This document shows positions 14,201-24,300 of a stretch of 64,000 nt of DNA, piece after piece. The stretch lies in assembly GCA_038501625.1 (NCBI GenBank), contig JAZAYU010000368.1, positions 236,501-300,500 on the forward strand, given 5' to 3'. Numbering within the stretch: the first letter of the stretch is position 1; each line of letters starts with the position of its first letter. This DNA is from Corbicula japonica (Eukaryota; Mollusca; Bivalvia; Venerida; Cyrenidae). Both the position numbers and the translations under genes were made by a program. The notes beneath the pieces are model-generated. The model did no database searches. It had not been told where the DNA came from and was given only the letters and a program-made list of their open reading frames with translations.

Positions 14201-17200
14201 TTATATATCAATAATAATAGATAAAAATGTGTACTTTCTAAAACAGGCAGACACTAAAAATGCTAAAAACGTTAGCGAAGACACTTTTTCGGCTCATTCA
14301 AACAATACCTTTATCATCAGTGGTTGTACTTGTCTTCGGGCTGCTTGTTATCGCTGTAGTTGGCGGCGTTCTCGCAGTTGAAGAAGTCACTTGTATAGGC
14401 ACAATGCTAAATTTAGATAATAAATAATCAAGCTGCCTATCCTTATCGGCTGTTTCTTTGCTTCGGCAACGGCTATTCTTTGCTAATAACAATGGATAGA
14501 GAACATATGTCGAAGATTCCAGACGCAAATGTTACAGATATAAGGTAGCAAAGAATAGCCGTTGCCGAAGCAAAGAAACAGCCGATATAGCGAATTTCGC
14601 AAAGAAACATCCGATATGGATAGGCACCGTGATCATGATAACCAACAAAAATTGTTTTGAGTTCTTAGGGAATTATACAGGTTGCCCTTGTGACGGTACG
14701 AACAAAGTCAAATATTCTGTGATCAATTTAATAGTTGATATTTATTAATAAATCGTTAAATAAAATCAGTCAAACCACCGGATATTTCATTAATCAATTA
14801 ATGTGCTAACGAATGAACGTAGACACAAACACACAAACAATGATAATACAACACAATACCTTCTTTTACAAGTAAAGTTAGCATATACATCTATTTCTGA
14901 CCCTTCTTCGCACGGAGTCACACACTTTCCATCTAAAAATTGCAACATATTGCCATTGAGATCATGCATATTTCACTAGGAAACTAAATAGAGACATTTC
15001 AAACAGAAATTGTCTAACTCGGTGGTGATTATTTTTAACTGAATGTATTTTTTTCAAGGTACACTGTCACTGTATACCATTTGTTGTAATTTAAGTGAAC
15101 CTTGCTCGGGACATGGGATGTTGTCGCACTATGTCAGCTTAATATAATGACATGACTTAAAGCTTGTCCATGATAATTTAATAAAACTTAGTATAGCAGT
15201 TATCTTATAAGAAAGCCAAAATCCCCACTCTCTTACCTAACCCTAATGGTTCTCTTTTTTCCTTTTTTTTTGTTTGTGGTGTCTTATTCGAAATAATAAA
15301 CCCATGCTCTCTTTCCTTCCCTCCTTTTTGGTGAGGCTGAGTTTTCTGGTTGTGGCAATTCCTGATATGATTACTTCACTTTTGTAGTTTTCGACCTTTT
15401 GAATTTTTTAACCCAACAGTTAAAATTTCGATCCAGTACCATCAGGGCAATCATTCTGAGTAAGTAAGTAAGTAATGTTTATCGAATTAATCTTTTATCT
15501 CCGCTTAGCAAACAAGATTCATTTTTGACCCAGTAAACAATGAAACTTTTTATTAACTCATTTATACTATCACTTAGACGATATTTCTGGGGAAGTCTGA
15601 TGTTTAGAAGATTTTTTTTACATTTGGCAGCAATTTAAACAAAATTGACGACAGACGGGGAAAGGGCGTCCGAATATTTGCAACAAAGCTTTACCTTCTG
15701 CTCAGGTAAGTTAAATATTTATTTCGTATCATTAAATTATTTACATAAAACTTACTTGGTAAAATCTGCATGTTCTTAGGACATTGATTTGGGACATACT
15801 CGATATTACTGCAAAAATAGCGGTCGTGTTCCATAAATGAGTTCAAGTCGATGAGGAAATCTCCATTGACATTGAAGTAGTTTTCCTTAAAATTGCAGTA
15901 AACCATGGAAGGAGATTTTGTATCGCCCATTGAATAAATCAGTAGCTCTTTTGGGAGATTGCTCGTGTCCTTATGCTTATCTTTACAGGCGTCGAAACAA
16001 TTGGAATTTGTCGATTGGAAGGACCCTGCCGGACATTCCTCTTGCATGATTATAACATGCGTTAAATTGTTGTCAGTCAGAAAAGGCAACCATCTCACTC
16101 CTTTAATGAGATAAATTGATGCGAAATTAAAACAACCTAGCATTAAACCTAATGTAATAAAAAGTGTACATTTTGTTATTAAAAGTTAAAACCAAAACTG
16201 CAAATTGTTCAAAAGTACCGCACAGACAAACCATTACAACAAGACGCTATTCTACAGTGTCTAAACAAAGCATATAATAGTTGGAAGTATACTAAAACTG
16301 CAAATAAGGATGACTTTCCGTTAAAAGTTCATTCCGATAGGATATAAAGTATTACATTAAAGCCTGACAAGGGTTTAAACACTCAAAGCTTAAGGCATCG
16401 CCACACTCCTCCCAATTCTATTCATCGGTAAAATAAAAATCATCAAATCTCAGTAAATACAAAATGACATTCAATAAAACTTTGCACAAATGAAGGTTAC
16501 TAATGTATCTTTATTTTGCATACAAAAAGACAACTTAGAAAAGTAAAGAAACAAAGCTAGACCTAAAAATTCCTTGAAATCTATTTACATAAATTCACGA
16601 AAACTAGGCGATGCAGAACATAACTTTAAATTTCCTCGTGAGCGCAATGATACTGACAAGAAAATGTTGTGTACTGTGTAAAAAACGTTCAACTATTAAA
16701 GAGAAATCAGTGATTGTCATCCGTTTACGCGACCAGGAAATTGAAGGTCAAACACACTTTTACTAATATCTCGTAAAGTTTACATAAGTAAATCATGAGG
16801 ACACAATAAATTGTTGTCAGTATCATATTACTCATGTGGGAATTTAAAATGATGTTTTGTGTTCTTTAGTTTTTGTGAATTTATGTAAATAGAAGTTGAG
16901 GGAATTTTTAGATCCTGCTATTTTTCTTTACTTTTCTAATATGTCTTACCATCTGTAAAATAAAGATACATTAATAACATACACTTGTGCAAAGTTTCTT
17001 TTAACAGCATTTTGCCGTTCTTGAGATTTTAATAATTTTCTTTTTATCGATGAATAGAATTGGGAGGAGTGTGGAAGGCCCTTAATGTAACATTCTACCG
17101 AGCGTGTTTAAGGGAAGCAATGTTAAAAATGCTTGTCTCGTCAATTGCATTGAGTTACTTCCCCTACTAATATTTCAGTGTCGTTCTCCAAAACAAAATA

Positions 17201-18208
17201 AAACAAATAATGAAAATACCTTTAAACAAACCGGTTAGAGACACAAGCACTGATGCCGGTGCAGCGTGTGGTACGACGATAGTATAGTATATACAGTAAC
17301 CGATATACGGCACAAATACCAGTACATGTACGTCATGTGTAGATATTATAGGTAATACTTAAATGTTCTTCCTGATGTATTATAAGAATGTGACTAAAGA
17401 TGAGAAAGTTCAAAGTGAAGAATAAAGCACTAGATAATGAAATAAGTGTAATTAAGATGCCAGTTATAATCCGCATTGCTCAAGTTTGGAATCACCTAAG
17501 ATCCTGATAGCAGCAAGCTACGGACCTGCGGTCAGATATTACGTGAACGACTAAACACAGAGACAATGGCAGTTTAAAAATTGTAGGAAAAAGAAATGCT
17601 GAGAAAACGGCTGTAGAAACTAAAACTGGAGAACTGATTATTATACATTTGGGTTAAGGTGGTCGGGGATATTGCCAATAATTAAGAAATTAAGAACAAA
17701 AGATAGGACGTTCACGTGACAGATGCGATAGCGCGTATAAAGAAGAAAGTCTGCAGAATATATGTCTGAGAATGATGCATAGAATTCAATGACTTTAGAA
17801 GCTGAAAAGATTAAGCAGAGCAAAACAAACGTGACTGACTGATAGTCGAAGAATACTCAAGTCATTATGGTAAAAATACAAAACATAGAAGAAAAACGCA
17901 TATAACACATTACGGTGCTGATGTAGGCCTACACTATTTTTACCTGGTGGGCATGTCAAGTTCGAACTCAAGCAGATATAAACATTTCCATTCTCTACAG
18001 TTATGCAACGAGGTTGGTAACCTGGTTTACATTGATAATCGCATAACTTCATCAGCATATCGAAATTCGAGCGTGGAGGACATGACCTATTGAAATACGA
18101 TTCTCTGCCACATGAACCGGTACTAAGAGCTGGATAGGTTCCGATCACGCGCTTTACATCGGATGATGCGTTCGTATTGGATACACAGACGGAGAAGAAC
18201 AACAAAAA
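5204..18208 (-). CDS. Gene A: TNFR-like cysteine-rich single-pass membrane receptor (11 exons placed)
   Basis: Exons, all phase-compatible: 18208-17944, 16100-15756, 14932-14860, 14406-14309, 13431-13363, 12780-12691, 12190-12152, 8178-8045, 7196-6272, 5883-5855, 5362-5204 (stop). They encode 741 residues without the start exon. Order: hydrophobic leader (FLLFFSVCVSNTNA); seven-Cys module with spacing C-x9-C-x12-C-x3-C-x7-C-x10-C-x6-C; second Cys module starting ECPAG; short GKCVTPC module; Thr/Ser-rich stalk; one transmembrane helix (exon 12780-12691) followed by a CYCKK stop-transfer; long acidic cytoplasmic tail. The cysteine modules resemble TNF-receptor CRDs but no known family is recognised. 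Gene B is a paralogue with the same phases through the receptor part. The initiating ATG is not placed: the leader exon enters in phase 0 and has no in-frame ATG before the cysteines. It may continue from gene D. Confidence 0.7.
5363..5854. other. Last intron of gene A, with a C-rich tract
   Basis: The intron runs between the 29-nt exon (5855-5883) and the terminal exon. Besides AT-rich DNA it holds the homopolymeric C run described at 5564-5588. Confidence 0.5.
5564..5588. repeat. Poly-C / C-rich tract (G-rich on the transcribed strand of gene A)
   Basis: Fifteen C residues (5564-5578) are followed by tcctcccccc. In the gene A transcript, which is minus strand, this is a G-rich run in the last intron and could form a G-quadruplex. 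Homopolymer runs are also prone to assembly error. Confidence 0.85.
5855..5883 (-). CDS. Gene A 29-nt micro-exon (tentative)
   Basis: Flanked by cctag| and |gtaaac on the minus strand, it converts phase 1 (end of the 925-nt exon) to phase 0 (start of the terminal exon) and encodes VLASKKVLLQ with the upstream G. Without it the 925-nt exon joined directly to 5362 would end after 23 codons in another frame. Both isoforms are possible; the micro-exon model gives the longer, more ordered C-terminus. Confidence 0.45.
6272..7196 (-). CDS. Gene A large cytoplasmic-tail exon (308 residues, acidic, Ser/Asn/Asp/Thr-rich)
   Basis: This single 925-nt exon (acceptor gatgcag|GCG, donor ATCAG|gtaaaac, phase 0 to 1) encodes a low-complexity, disordered-looking tail rich in S, N, D, T and E with almost no hydrophobic core. 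Near its end is a YMEM motif (bases 6330-6341), which fits the YxxM consensus bound by PI3-kinase p85 SH2 domains once phosphorylated; another tyrosine follows (KEYDG). Gene B has no equivalent long exon; there several small exons occupy this part of the tail. The exon could be a signalling scaffold region; no domain is recognisable. Confidence 0.65.
7197..8044. other. Gene A intron
   Basis: This intron separates exons 8045-8178 and 6272-7196. I see nothing but AT-rich DNA. Confidence 0.5.
8045..8178 (-). CDS. Gene A cytoplasmic exon with HVHLHN motif
   Basis: This 134-nt exon (ttacag|GATCTGAC to TTTTCT|gtaaga, phase 1 to 0) follows the membrane-proximal exon. It encodes a segment containing HNET and TGENCTVHVHLHN. 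Gene B has a matching exon (42954-43120, same phases) with TNET and NGENISIHIHNSS. Alternating beta-branched and polar residues around H-x-H suggest a short beta-strand or amyloid-type motif (compare RHIM cores of the form I/V-Q-I/V-G), but the Q and G are not present. Confidence 0.6.
8179..12151. other. Large (4 kb) gene A intron
   Basis: No exon with phase-compatible ends was found. Around 10195-10280 a segment ending ...gcccctcagaggccctgatgtgaaataaaaag resembles the 3' tail of a retroposon (short hairpin then an AATAAA-like end). The rest is AT-rich with no recognised feature. Confidence 0.4.
12340..12656 (+). repeat. Dispersed repeat family R1, copy 1 (longest)
   Basis: The segment contains ggtttcaacccccagcggcaaattgt, then gtgtcttatttgaa, then a tail ggctattcctgata followed by a T-rich stretch and ttttcgag. 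Parts recur in the same order at 15228-15425, 50985-51080 and 63660-63780, all on the plus strand. No ORF of interest and no terminal repeats are visible; a SINE or decayed LINE tail is possible. It lies in a gene A intron and abuts the transmembrane exon. Confidence 0.5.
12691..12780 (-). CDS. Gene A transmembrane exon
   Basis: A 90-nt exon (tgacag|GAGTAATC to AAGAAAG|gtaatg, phase 1 to 1) encodes an uninterrupted run of I/L/A/V residues ending in FIYCYCKKDKNFKK. This is a textbook single transmembrane helix followed by a basic stop-transfer sequence. The preceding 69-nt exon ends VIKIVI, starting the helix. It corresponds to gene B 47659-47742. Confidence 0.75.
13621..14186. mobile_element. 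566-bp non-autonomous element with 32-bp terminal inverted repeats
   Basis: Left end 13621-13652 (tatactcaacaaaaataaaa and onward to tatccacttt) and right end 14155-14186 are reverse complements with one mismatch. Flanks read ...ta|...|ta..., consistent with a TA target duplication as in Tc1/mariner-type MITEs. There is no transposase inside. It sits in the gene A intron between exons 14309-14406 and 13363-13431. Confidence 0.75.
14309..14406 (-). CDS. Gene A stalk exon (Thr/Ser/Pro-rich)
   Basis: A 98-nt exon (tttag|CATTGTG to GATAAAG|gtattg, phase 2 to 1) encodes a segment about half T/S with P and A, a probable O-glycosylated juxtamembrane stalk. It is bracketed by two inverted-repeat elements, at 14433-14626 and 13621-14186. 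The gene B equivalent is 49757-49929, unrelated in sequence but with identical phases. Confidence 0.65.
14433..14626. mobile_element. Palindromic MITE-like element, about 50-bp arms
   Basis: The left arm (about 14433-14485; contains ctgtttctttgcttcggcaa) is the reverse complement of 14547-14590. The right arm additionally carries an imperfect second copy of its outer segment (cgcaaagaaacatccgatat). The outer strings tgcctatcc / ggataggca close the element. It lies 26 bp upstream of the acceptor of the gene A stalk exon. Confidence 0.7.
14627..15227. other. Gene A intronic DNA around the 73-nt exon
   Basis: It contains gene A exon 14860-14932, whose peptide includes GKCVTPCEEGSEIDVY. Otherwise it is AT-rich with no recognised feature. 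Confidence 0.4.
15228..15425 (+). repeat. Dispersed repeat family R1, copy 2
   Basis: It shares ggtgtcttattcgaa, ggctgagttttctggttgtggcaattcctgatat and the T-rich tail ending gttttcgacc with the copy at 12340-12656. Confidence 0.45.
15756..16100 (-). CDS. Gene A second cysteine module exon
   Basis: A 345-nt exon (ttaaag|GAGTGAG to TTACCAA|gtaagt, phase 1 to 1). It aligns along its whole length with gene B exon 50576-50911: both have E-x-CPAG, then C nine residues on, a shared LPK, VYCN, exactly 27 residues between the VYC and YFC/FFC cysteines including an EHD, and an end at LP followed by N split across the intron. This conservation is strong evidence that both exons are real. Confidence 0.75.
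16390..17085. mobile_element. About 690-bp fold-back element flanked by TTAA
   Basis: Long imperfect arms of about 220 bp (left 16394-16610, right 16868-17081) are reverse complements: ccacactcctcccaattcta on the left against tagaattgggaggagtgtgg on the right. Further shared inner blocks match aaagtaaagaaa and atttacataaattcac. TTAA abuts both ends (16390-16393 and 17082-17085), the target preference of piggyBac elements. There is no coding capacity. It lies in the gene A intron between its first two placed exons. Confidence 0.75.
17944..18208 (-). CDS. Gene A leader plus first cysteine module exon
   Basis: A 265-nt exon (tttcag|TTTTTG to CCACCAG|gtaaaa, phase 0 to 1). It encodes a hydrophobic leader, then seven cysteines. 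Compared with gene B exon 51779-52061, the cysteine spacing is C-x(6-9)-C-x12-C-x(3-5)-C-x7-C-x10-C-x6-C in both, with a shared NLTC near the end (also an N-glycosylation sequon). Confidence 0.7.
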
Positions 18209-18323
18209 CTGAAATAAATTTTAAAAAATAGCTTCAATTTCAATGTTATTGTAGATTTGGAGTAACAATAATCATAGCTCTCCTTTAAATGCGTAAAAAC
18301 TTGTCGTCAAAAAGAATACTTAC

Positions 18324-21300
18324 ACTGCAGTTAAGCACCTGTGCATCGGACTTCCCGAATGTTGAAAACGCTCGAGTCGAGTGGGGGATCTAAGTTTAAA
18401 TTCAGAAGTCTCAAACTGGTTGAAATGCCCAAGTAAAAGTACATCGAATATCACACATTTGATATTGGTAAAATAAATTATTTTGATGTGATTATTATGC
18501 AAAAACTTAAACTTTGGAAATCCATAAGATTACTTACAATTATGGCTAGCTTTCGTTGTGTACACGAGAACCCAATTGTTCCAAGAATTGAAAACGGTAT
18601 AATTGTATATTTGTATTTCTCGTTTTTATCTTTCATATCTTTACTCCTCTGGTCGTCATCACTGGTAATAATTTCTGTGAACGAAACTGCTTCTTTCTGC
18701 AAAAATATAGAAAATGAGTTAAGGGCTGAAACAGTGTTCATAGATAAAGCGGAAGATCTGTGTATATTGTAATGTATTTATAAATCAATAAAATTATTGT
18801 GATCATTAATTAACAAGTCTGCTTTATTGAAATAATACGAAAACTGATTATGAAGCGACGTTTCTTACTGAAATTGATCTTCCCGGATTTTTATAACAAA
18901 TATATCAGAATCAGAAAAACATATATTTAACAGAATAAATGGGTCTTTCGACAAGTTCAGTACGGACGTATTTGCGATTGCATCATTTGAGATTATGGCA
19001 ATAAACCCCTTTAATTTATAAACCGCAATTTTTTCGGTCATAAAGAGAGAGTTGTAGCTTGTTTTTTTCGCAAGTAGACAGAAACATTCTAGCTATAATC
19101 GTAACTGCATTTAAAGGTGTTATTTAATAGCCACATGTCGTTTATTTACTAAGTTTTTAAGACATTTCTTACAACAGCTGTTTCTAAAGAATTTAGGCTA
19201 GAGGAAGATGAGCTACGAAAACTCTCATCACTCGTCACGTGTGCTTGAACCGTGCATTGAACTTCAAGTCTTGTCATCCAATAGGTGTTTGAAGTCTAAA
19301 AGAAGGAGCAGATCAATTCAAATTAAATGAAGGCGAATTAAGATCTACGTAGTTTTTATCGTTTGCGATTTGACATTCTTTCTTCTTGTTACTTTATGTG
19401 TACGTGTGTTTTGCTTGTTTACAAACACATTGTCGAGTTTGAAAGATAACAAATTAACAGAGTGAAATTATCAAGATGACAATACATTTGTAGTACAAGT
19501 TGTAATTAAACTAGATGTTTTTTTAGAAAAACGCATGTCTCCCCGCCCCCTGCGCAATGACCCCTGCGCCATGACCATTGTGACCTTGACCTTTGACCTA
19601 CTAATCCCATAGTCAATAGGGTTCATCTACTCAATACGGGCTATGACCCTATTTAGTTTGAAGCGGTACTTTCGGGGCCCCTGTGACCTTCACCTTTGAC
19701 CTACTGACCCCAAAATCAATAGGAGTCCTCAAGAAGGACATCCATCGTATGAAGTTTGGGTAAAATAGAACTCCTGTTATTAAGTGGGAACGGTTTTCTC
19801 TCTTCAGACCCCTGTGACATTGACCTTTGACCTACTGACCCCAAAATCAATAGCGTTCTTTTACTTAAGAAGGGCTATCAATCTATTATGTTTGAAGGCT
19901 CTGGGTCAAAGGGTACTCGAGTTATTGAGCGGAAACTGTTTTCACTCTTTGGGACCCTGGGACCTTCACCTTTGACCTACTGATCCCAAAATCAATAGGG
20001 TTCTTCTACTCAATAAGGGCTATCAACCTATGAAGATTGAAGGCTCTGGGTCAAAGGGTACTTGAGTTATTGAGCGAAAACGGTTTTCACTCTTCGGGTC
20101 ACTGTGACCTTGACCTTTGACCTACTGACCCCAAAATCAACAGGATTTTTTTTACTCAATAAGGGCTATCACCCTATGAAGTTTGAAGACTTTGGGTCAA
20201 AGGGTACTTGAGTTATTGAGCGGAAACGGTTTTCACTCTTCGGATCACTGTGATCTTGACCTTTGACCTACTGACCCCAATATCGATAGGGTTCTTCTAC
20301 TCAATAAGGGCTATCACCCTTTGAAGATTGAAGGCTCTGGGTCAATGGGTACTCGAATTATTGAGCGGAAACGGTTTTCACTCTTCGGGTCACTGTGACC
20401 TTGACCTATGACTATACCGATCCCAAAATCAATATGGTTCTTCTACTCAAAAAGGGCTATCACACTATGAAGTTTGAAGGCTCTGGGTCAAAGGGTACTC
20501 GAGTTATTGAGCGGAAACGGTTTTCACTCTTCGGGTCAGAGGGGGGAGACATAATGAATGTATTTTAATTGAATAAAAACTATATCGGTAATAAACCTCA
20601 AAAGAAGCCGTTGTATTGCTTGTATTGCTACTTCCTCGAATTGTAGGGTGTGCAGTATTGGAAGAAAATACTGAAATTGCTTTCTGTGAACATTCATCTT
20701 GATCCACGGAAAAGCTTGTACATTGGCAATGCGTAGCCAACATAAGAGGTGCATGTATAAAAGGCTGTACACCATGGTCTGAAAATAACAAAAAATGTAA
20801 ACAAATCATAATGCGTAATAATATAGCAGAATTTTTCTTCATATTAAAAAAGTAATATTGGATATTAACATAGTGAAATGTTCATAACTACAACGTAGCT
20901 TGTCGTGTCTATCAAACGTAATCAAAAATAAAATTTTCTTTTGATATGCAATCTTCATCAAACATAAACAATTATAATTTTAAGCAAAAATAAACTGTTT
21001 CGTTCTGTTTTTAACTTCTCTTCTTATCAAATTACATTTCACTTAATTATGCATTGTACCATAAGATAGCATTAAACAGTAATAGTCCGTGTAGTAACAA
21101 TTATTGCATTTCAAATTGTAGCATTGAAAATGGTCAACACTTACATGTCCCAGACCACGCATTTTCGAATTTTTCTTTGATTGAAGTGTTCACCCTGGTG
21201 TCAACAACTATCCTGTCAAATTCAAACCAGCTTCTAGACAGTGCCAGTTTTGCAAAGGATCTAAACAAAACCTCATTGTTCTTCATCAAGTTCCATGTGT

Positions 21301-24300
21301 ATTCTTCGTTCCCTATTATGGTCTAGAAACAAAAGAGAACCGTGAGTACTCGCGCTTTATACTACACAGACACACACATAATAAATAATACAATGCTGTT
21401 GCTCTTTTACAAATTTAAATAAATTAATAAAAAGTGCAAATACTAAATGCTCTTTTAAATTACTGTAAAGAATTGACACAAACTCATAAATATTTTAATA
21501 ATTGTGAGTAGTAAATACCAGCAAAGTCCTCGTTCTGCTTGCAAACGCATATATTCTTTTTATCCTCAAACAATTACTTTTAGAATAAGCTGCAAATATA
21601 CGAATAAAATATCTTTACCGACTAATTTCACCAATCCAAACAAATTTATTACGTGTTCTTTAATCGTTTGGTAACAAAAAAGGGACCAAAATTGATATTT
21701 GTAGTATAGTTACGGGGTTATGATGTGTAAATATATATTCTAAGTTTCAAGTTGATATCACAAGTAGTTCCAAACTTACGGACCCAAGTGCATGGAAATG
21801 TTAACGCAAAATCAAAGTTAACTAGATGTGTTTTTGTGTAAAACGCATGTCTCCCCCCTGCGCCCTGGCCCCTGTGACCTTAGACCTACTGACCCCAAAA
21901 TCAATAGGGTTCTTCTACTCAATAAGGGCTATTACCCTATTTGGTTTGAATGCTCTGGGTCAAGCGGTACTCCAGTTACTGACAGGATACGGTTTTCACT
22001 TTTCAGGGCCCCTGTGACCTTGAACTTTGATCTACTGACCCAAAATCAATAGGATTCCTCTACTCAAAAAGGACACCCATTGTATAAAGTTTGAAGGCTC
22101 TATGGGAAATAGAACTCCTGTTATTTAGAGGAAACAGTTTTCACTCTTCAGGCCCCTGTGACCTTGACCTTTAATCTACTGACCCCCAAATCAATAGGGT
22201 TTTTCTACATAATAAGGGCTATCACCCTATGAAGTTTAAATGCTCTGGGTCAAACGGTACTTCAGTTATTGTGCGAAAACAGTTTTTACTCTTTTGGCCT
22301 CTGTAACCTTGACCTTTGACCTACTGATCCCACAATCAAAAGAAGTCCTCTACTTAGTGAGGACAACTTTCGTATGAAGTTTGAAAACTCTGGGTGAAAC
22401 AAAACTCCTGTTATTGAGCGGAAACGGTTTTTACTCTTGATCTTGACCTTTGACCTACTAACCCCCGAATCAATACGGTTTTTATGTTCAATGAGGGTTA
22501 GTACCCTATGAAGTTTGAAGGCTCTGGATCAAAGGGTACTCGAGTTATTGAGCGGAAACGGTTTTCACTCTTCAGGCCACTGTGACCTTGACCTTTGACC
22601 TACTGACCCCAAAATCATTCTACCCAATAAGGGCTATCACCCTATGAAGATTGAAGGCTCTGGGTAAAAGCGGAAACGAAGTTTGACAGACGGAGAGACG
22701 GACAGGGCAAAAAAAAAGACATAATTTAAAGATTTAATAACAAACTTGAATACGTGTCCATCAAACTGAATATACTGGGTACTCTCCAGTCATCATTCGA
22801 ACCGTTTATTTTATTTCAGTGTTTCAGTTACATAATACTATCAATAGGAATGAAAAACGCATGTCTCCCCCCTGCGCCCTAGCCCCTATGACCTTTGACC
22901 TATTGATTTCATAATCAATAGGGTTCTTCTACTAAATAAAAGCTATTACCCTTTTTAGCTTGAATGCTCTGGGTCAAGCGTTACTACAGTTCTCACTCTT
23001 AGGGGCCCCTGTGACCTTGACCTTTGACCTACTGACCCCAAAATCAATAGGAGTCCTGTACTCAATAAGGACATCCATCGTATGAATTTTGAAGGCTCTG
23101 GGTAAAATAGAACTTCTGTTATTGAGTTGAAACAGTTTTTACTCTGTGACCCCTGTGACCTTGACCTTTGACCTACTGACCCCAAAATCAATAGTATTCC
23201 TCTACTCGATAAGGGCTATCAACCTATGAAGATTGAAGGCTCTGGGTCAAATGGTACTCGAGTTACTGAGCAGAAACGGTTTTCACTCTTCGGGGGCCTG
23301 TGACATTGACCTTTGACCTACTGACCCCAAAATCAATAGGGTTCTTCTACTCAATAAGGGCTATCACTTTATGAAGTTTGAATGCTCTGGGTCAAATGGT
23401 ACTCGAGTTATTGAGCAGAAAGTGTGACAGACGGACAGACGGATTGACGGACAGACAGCAAGACGGACAGACGGACAGGGCAAAAACAATATGTCTTCCC
23501 CAGAGGGGGTAGGGGGAGACATAATAAGGTAAGAAATTCAAATATATTTGTATTGAGTTATGTCACTTGGGGATATTCGAAATTCCGAATACTGAACCAT
23601 TTTCTGTGTAAGGCATAATTGCAGAATCGCATAGAATTGTTCAAACTCACTTATTACTAGAGACCATATCTAGACACGGAGACATGAATCTCCGTATATG
23701 TATTTTATACATAGTACGCTCGTTGTAGTTAAAAGATTGGTTAAATTTATTTAGTATAATAATACATGTACTGTAGCACAGTTATAGATTTTGGTGGTTA
23801 TGATTATATGACTTATTTCAAGTTTTAAAGTTGATGCCTCAAGTAATTTCAAAGCGAGTATCGTAGTTTTGAATGTTCCATTTAAAGACAGCAACAAAAC
23901 CATGTTACAAAATATAAACCTTTTAAGTTAATGAAAAACGTGACTTAACCTTAAAATTATTTTAAACGCTTACGAAATAATGAATTGCACTCGACATGTT
24001 ATTTGGGAAACCAATAGTGGAATGATTTCGTAGGTTTTCCAAGCCTGGTATCTTTATACCACAATGTGTGCGTATTAAAATACCCTAAATTTGTTAAGTA
24101 TGTATAGAAGAGTGTTAGTTTTTTTGTTCTTTATAGAAAGGGAGGGATTGCTACGTAGTTGTCAAAAGTTCAAAGAATAAATAAACTGTCAGCAACATAA
24201 ACATTTTAAAACAAATCCTTAAAACTATGACTGCTGGAAAAGAGCTTAAAATCACACAAAATTAAAATTAAAAATCAGAAAAAGAAGCTTACATACCATA

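Noticed and set aside
16990..17600. Additional exon between gene A exons near 17.2-17.6 kb
   Set aside because: No acceptor/donor pair with an open phase 1-1 frame; the flanking exons already join in phase as in gene B.
19784..23191. Short ORFs repeating VTLTFDLLTPKSI-like peptides
   Set aside because: They are translations of the tandem repeat unit; frame and length vary with the unit.
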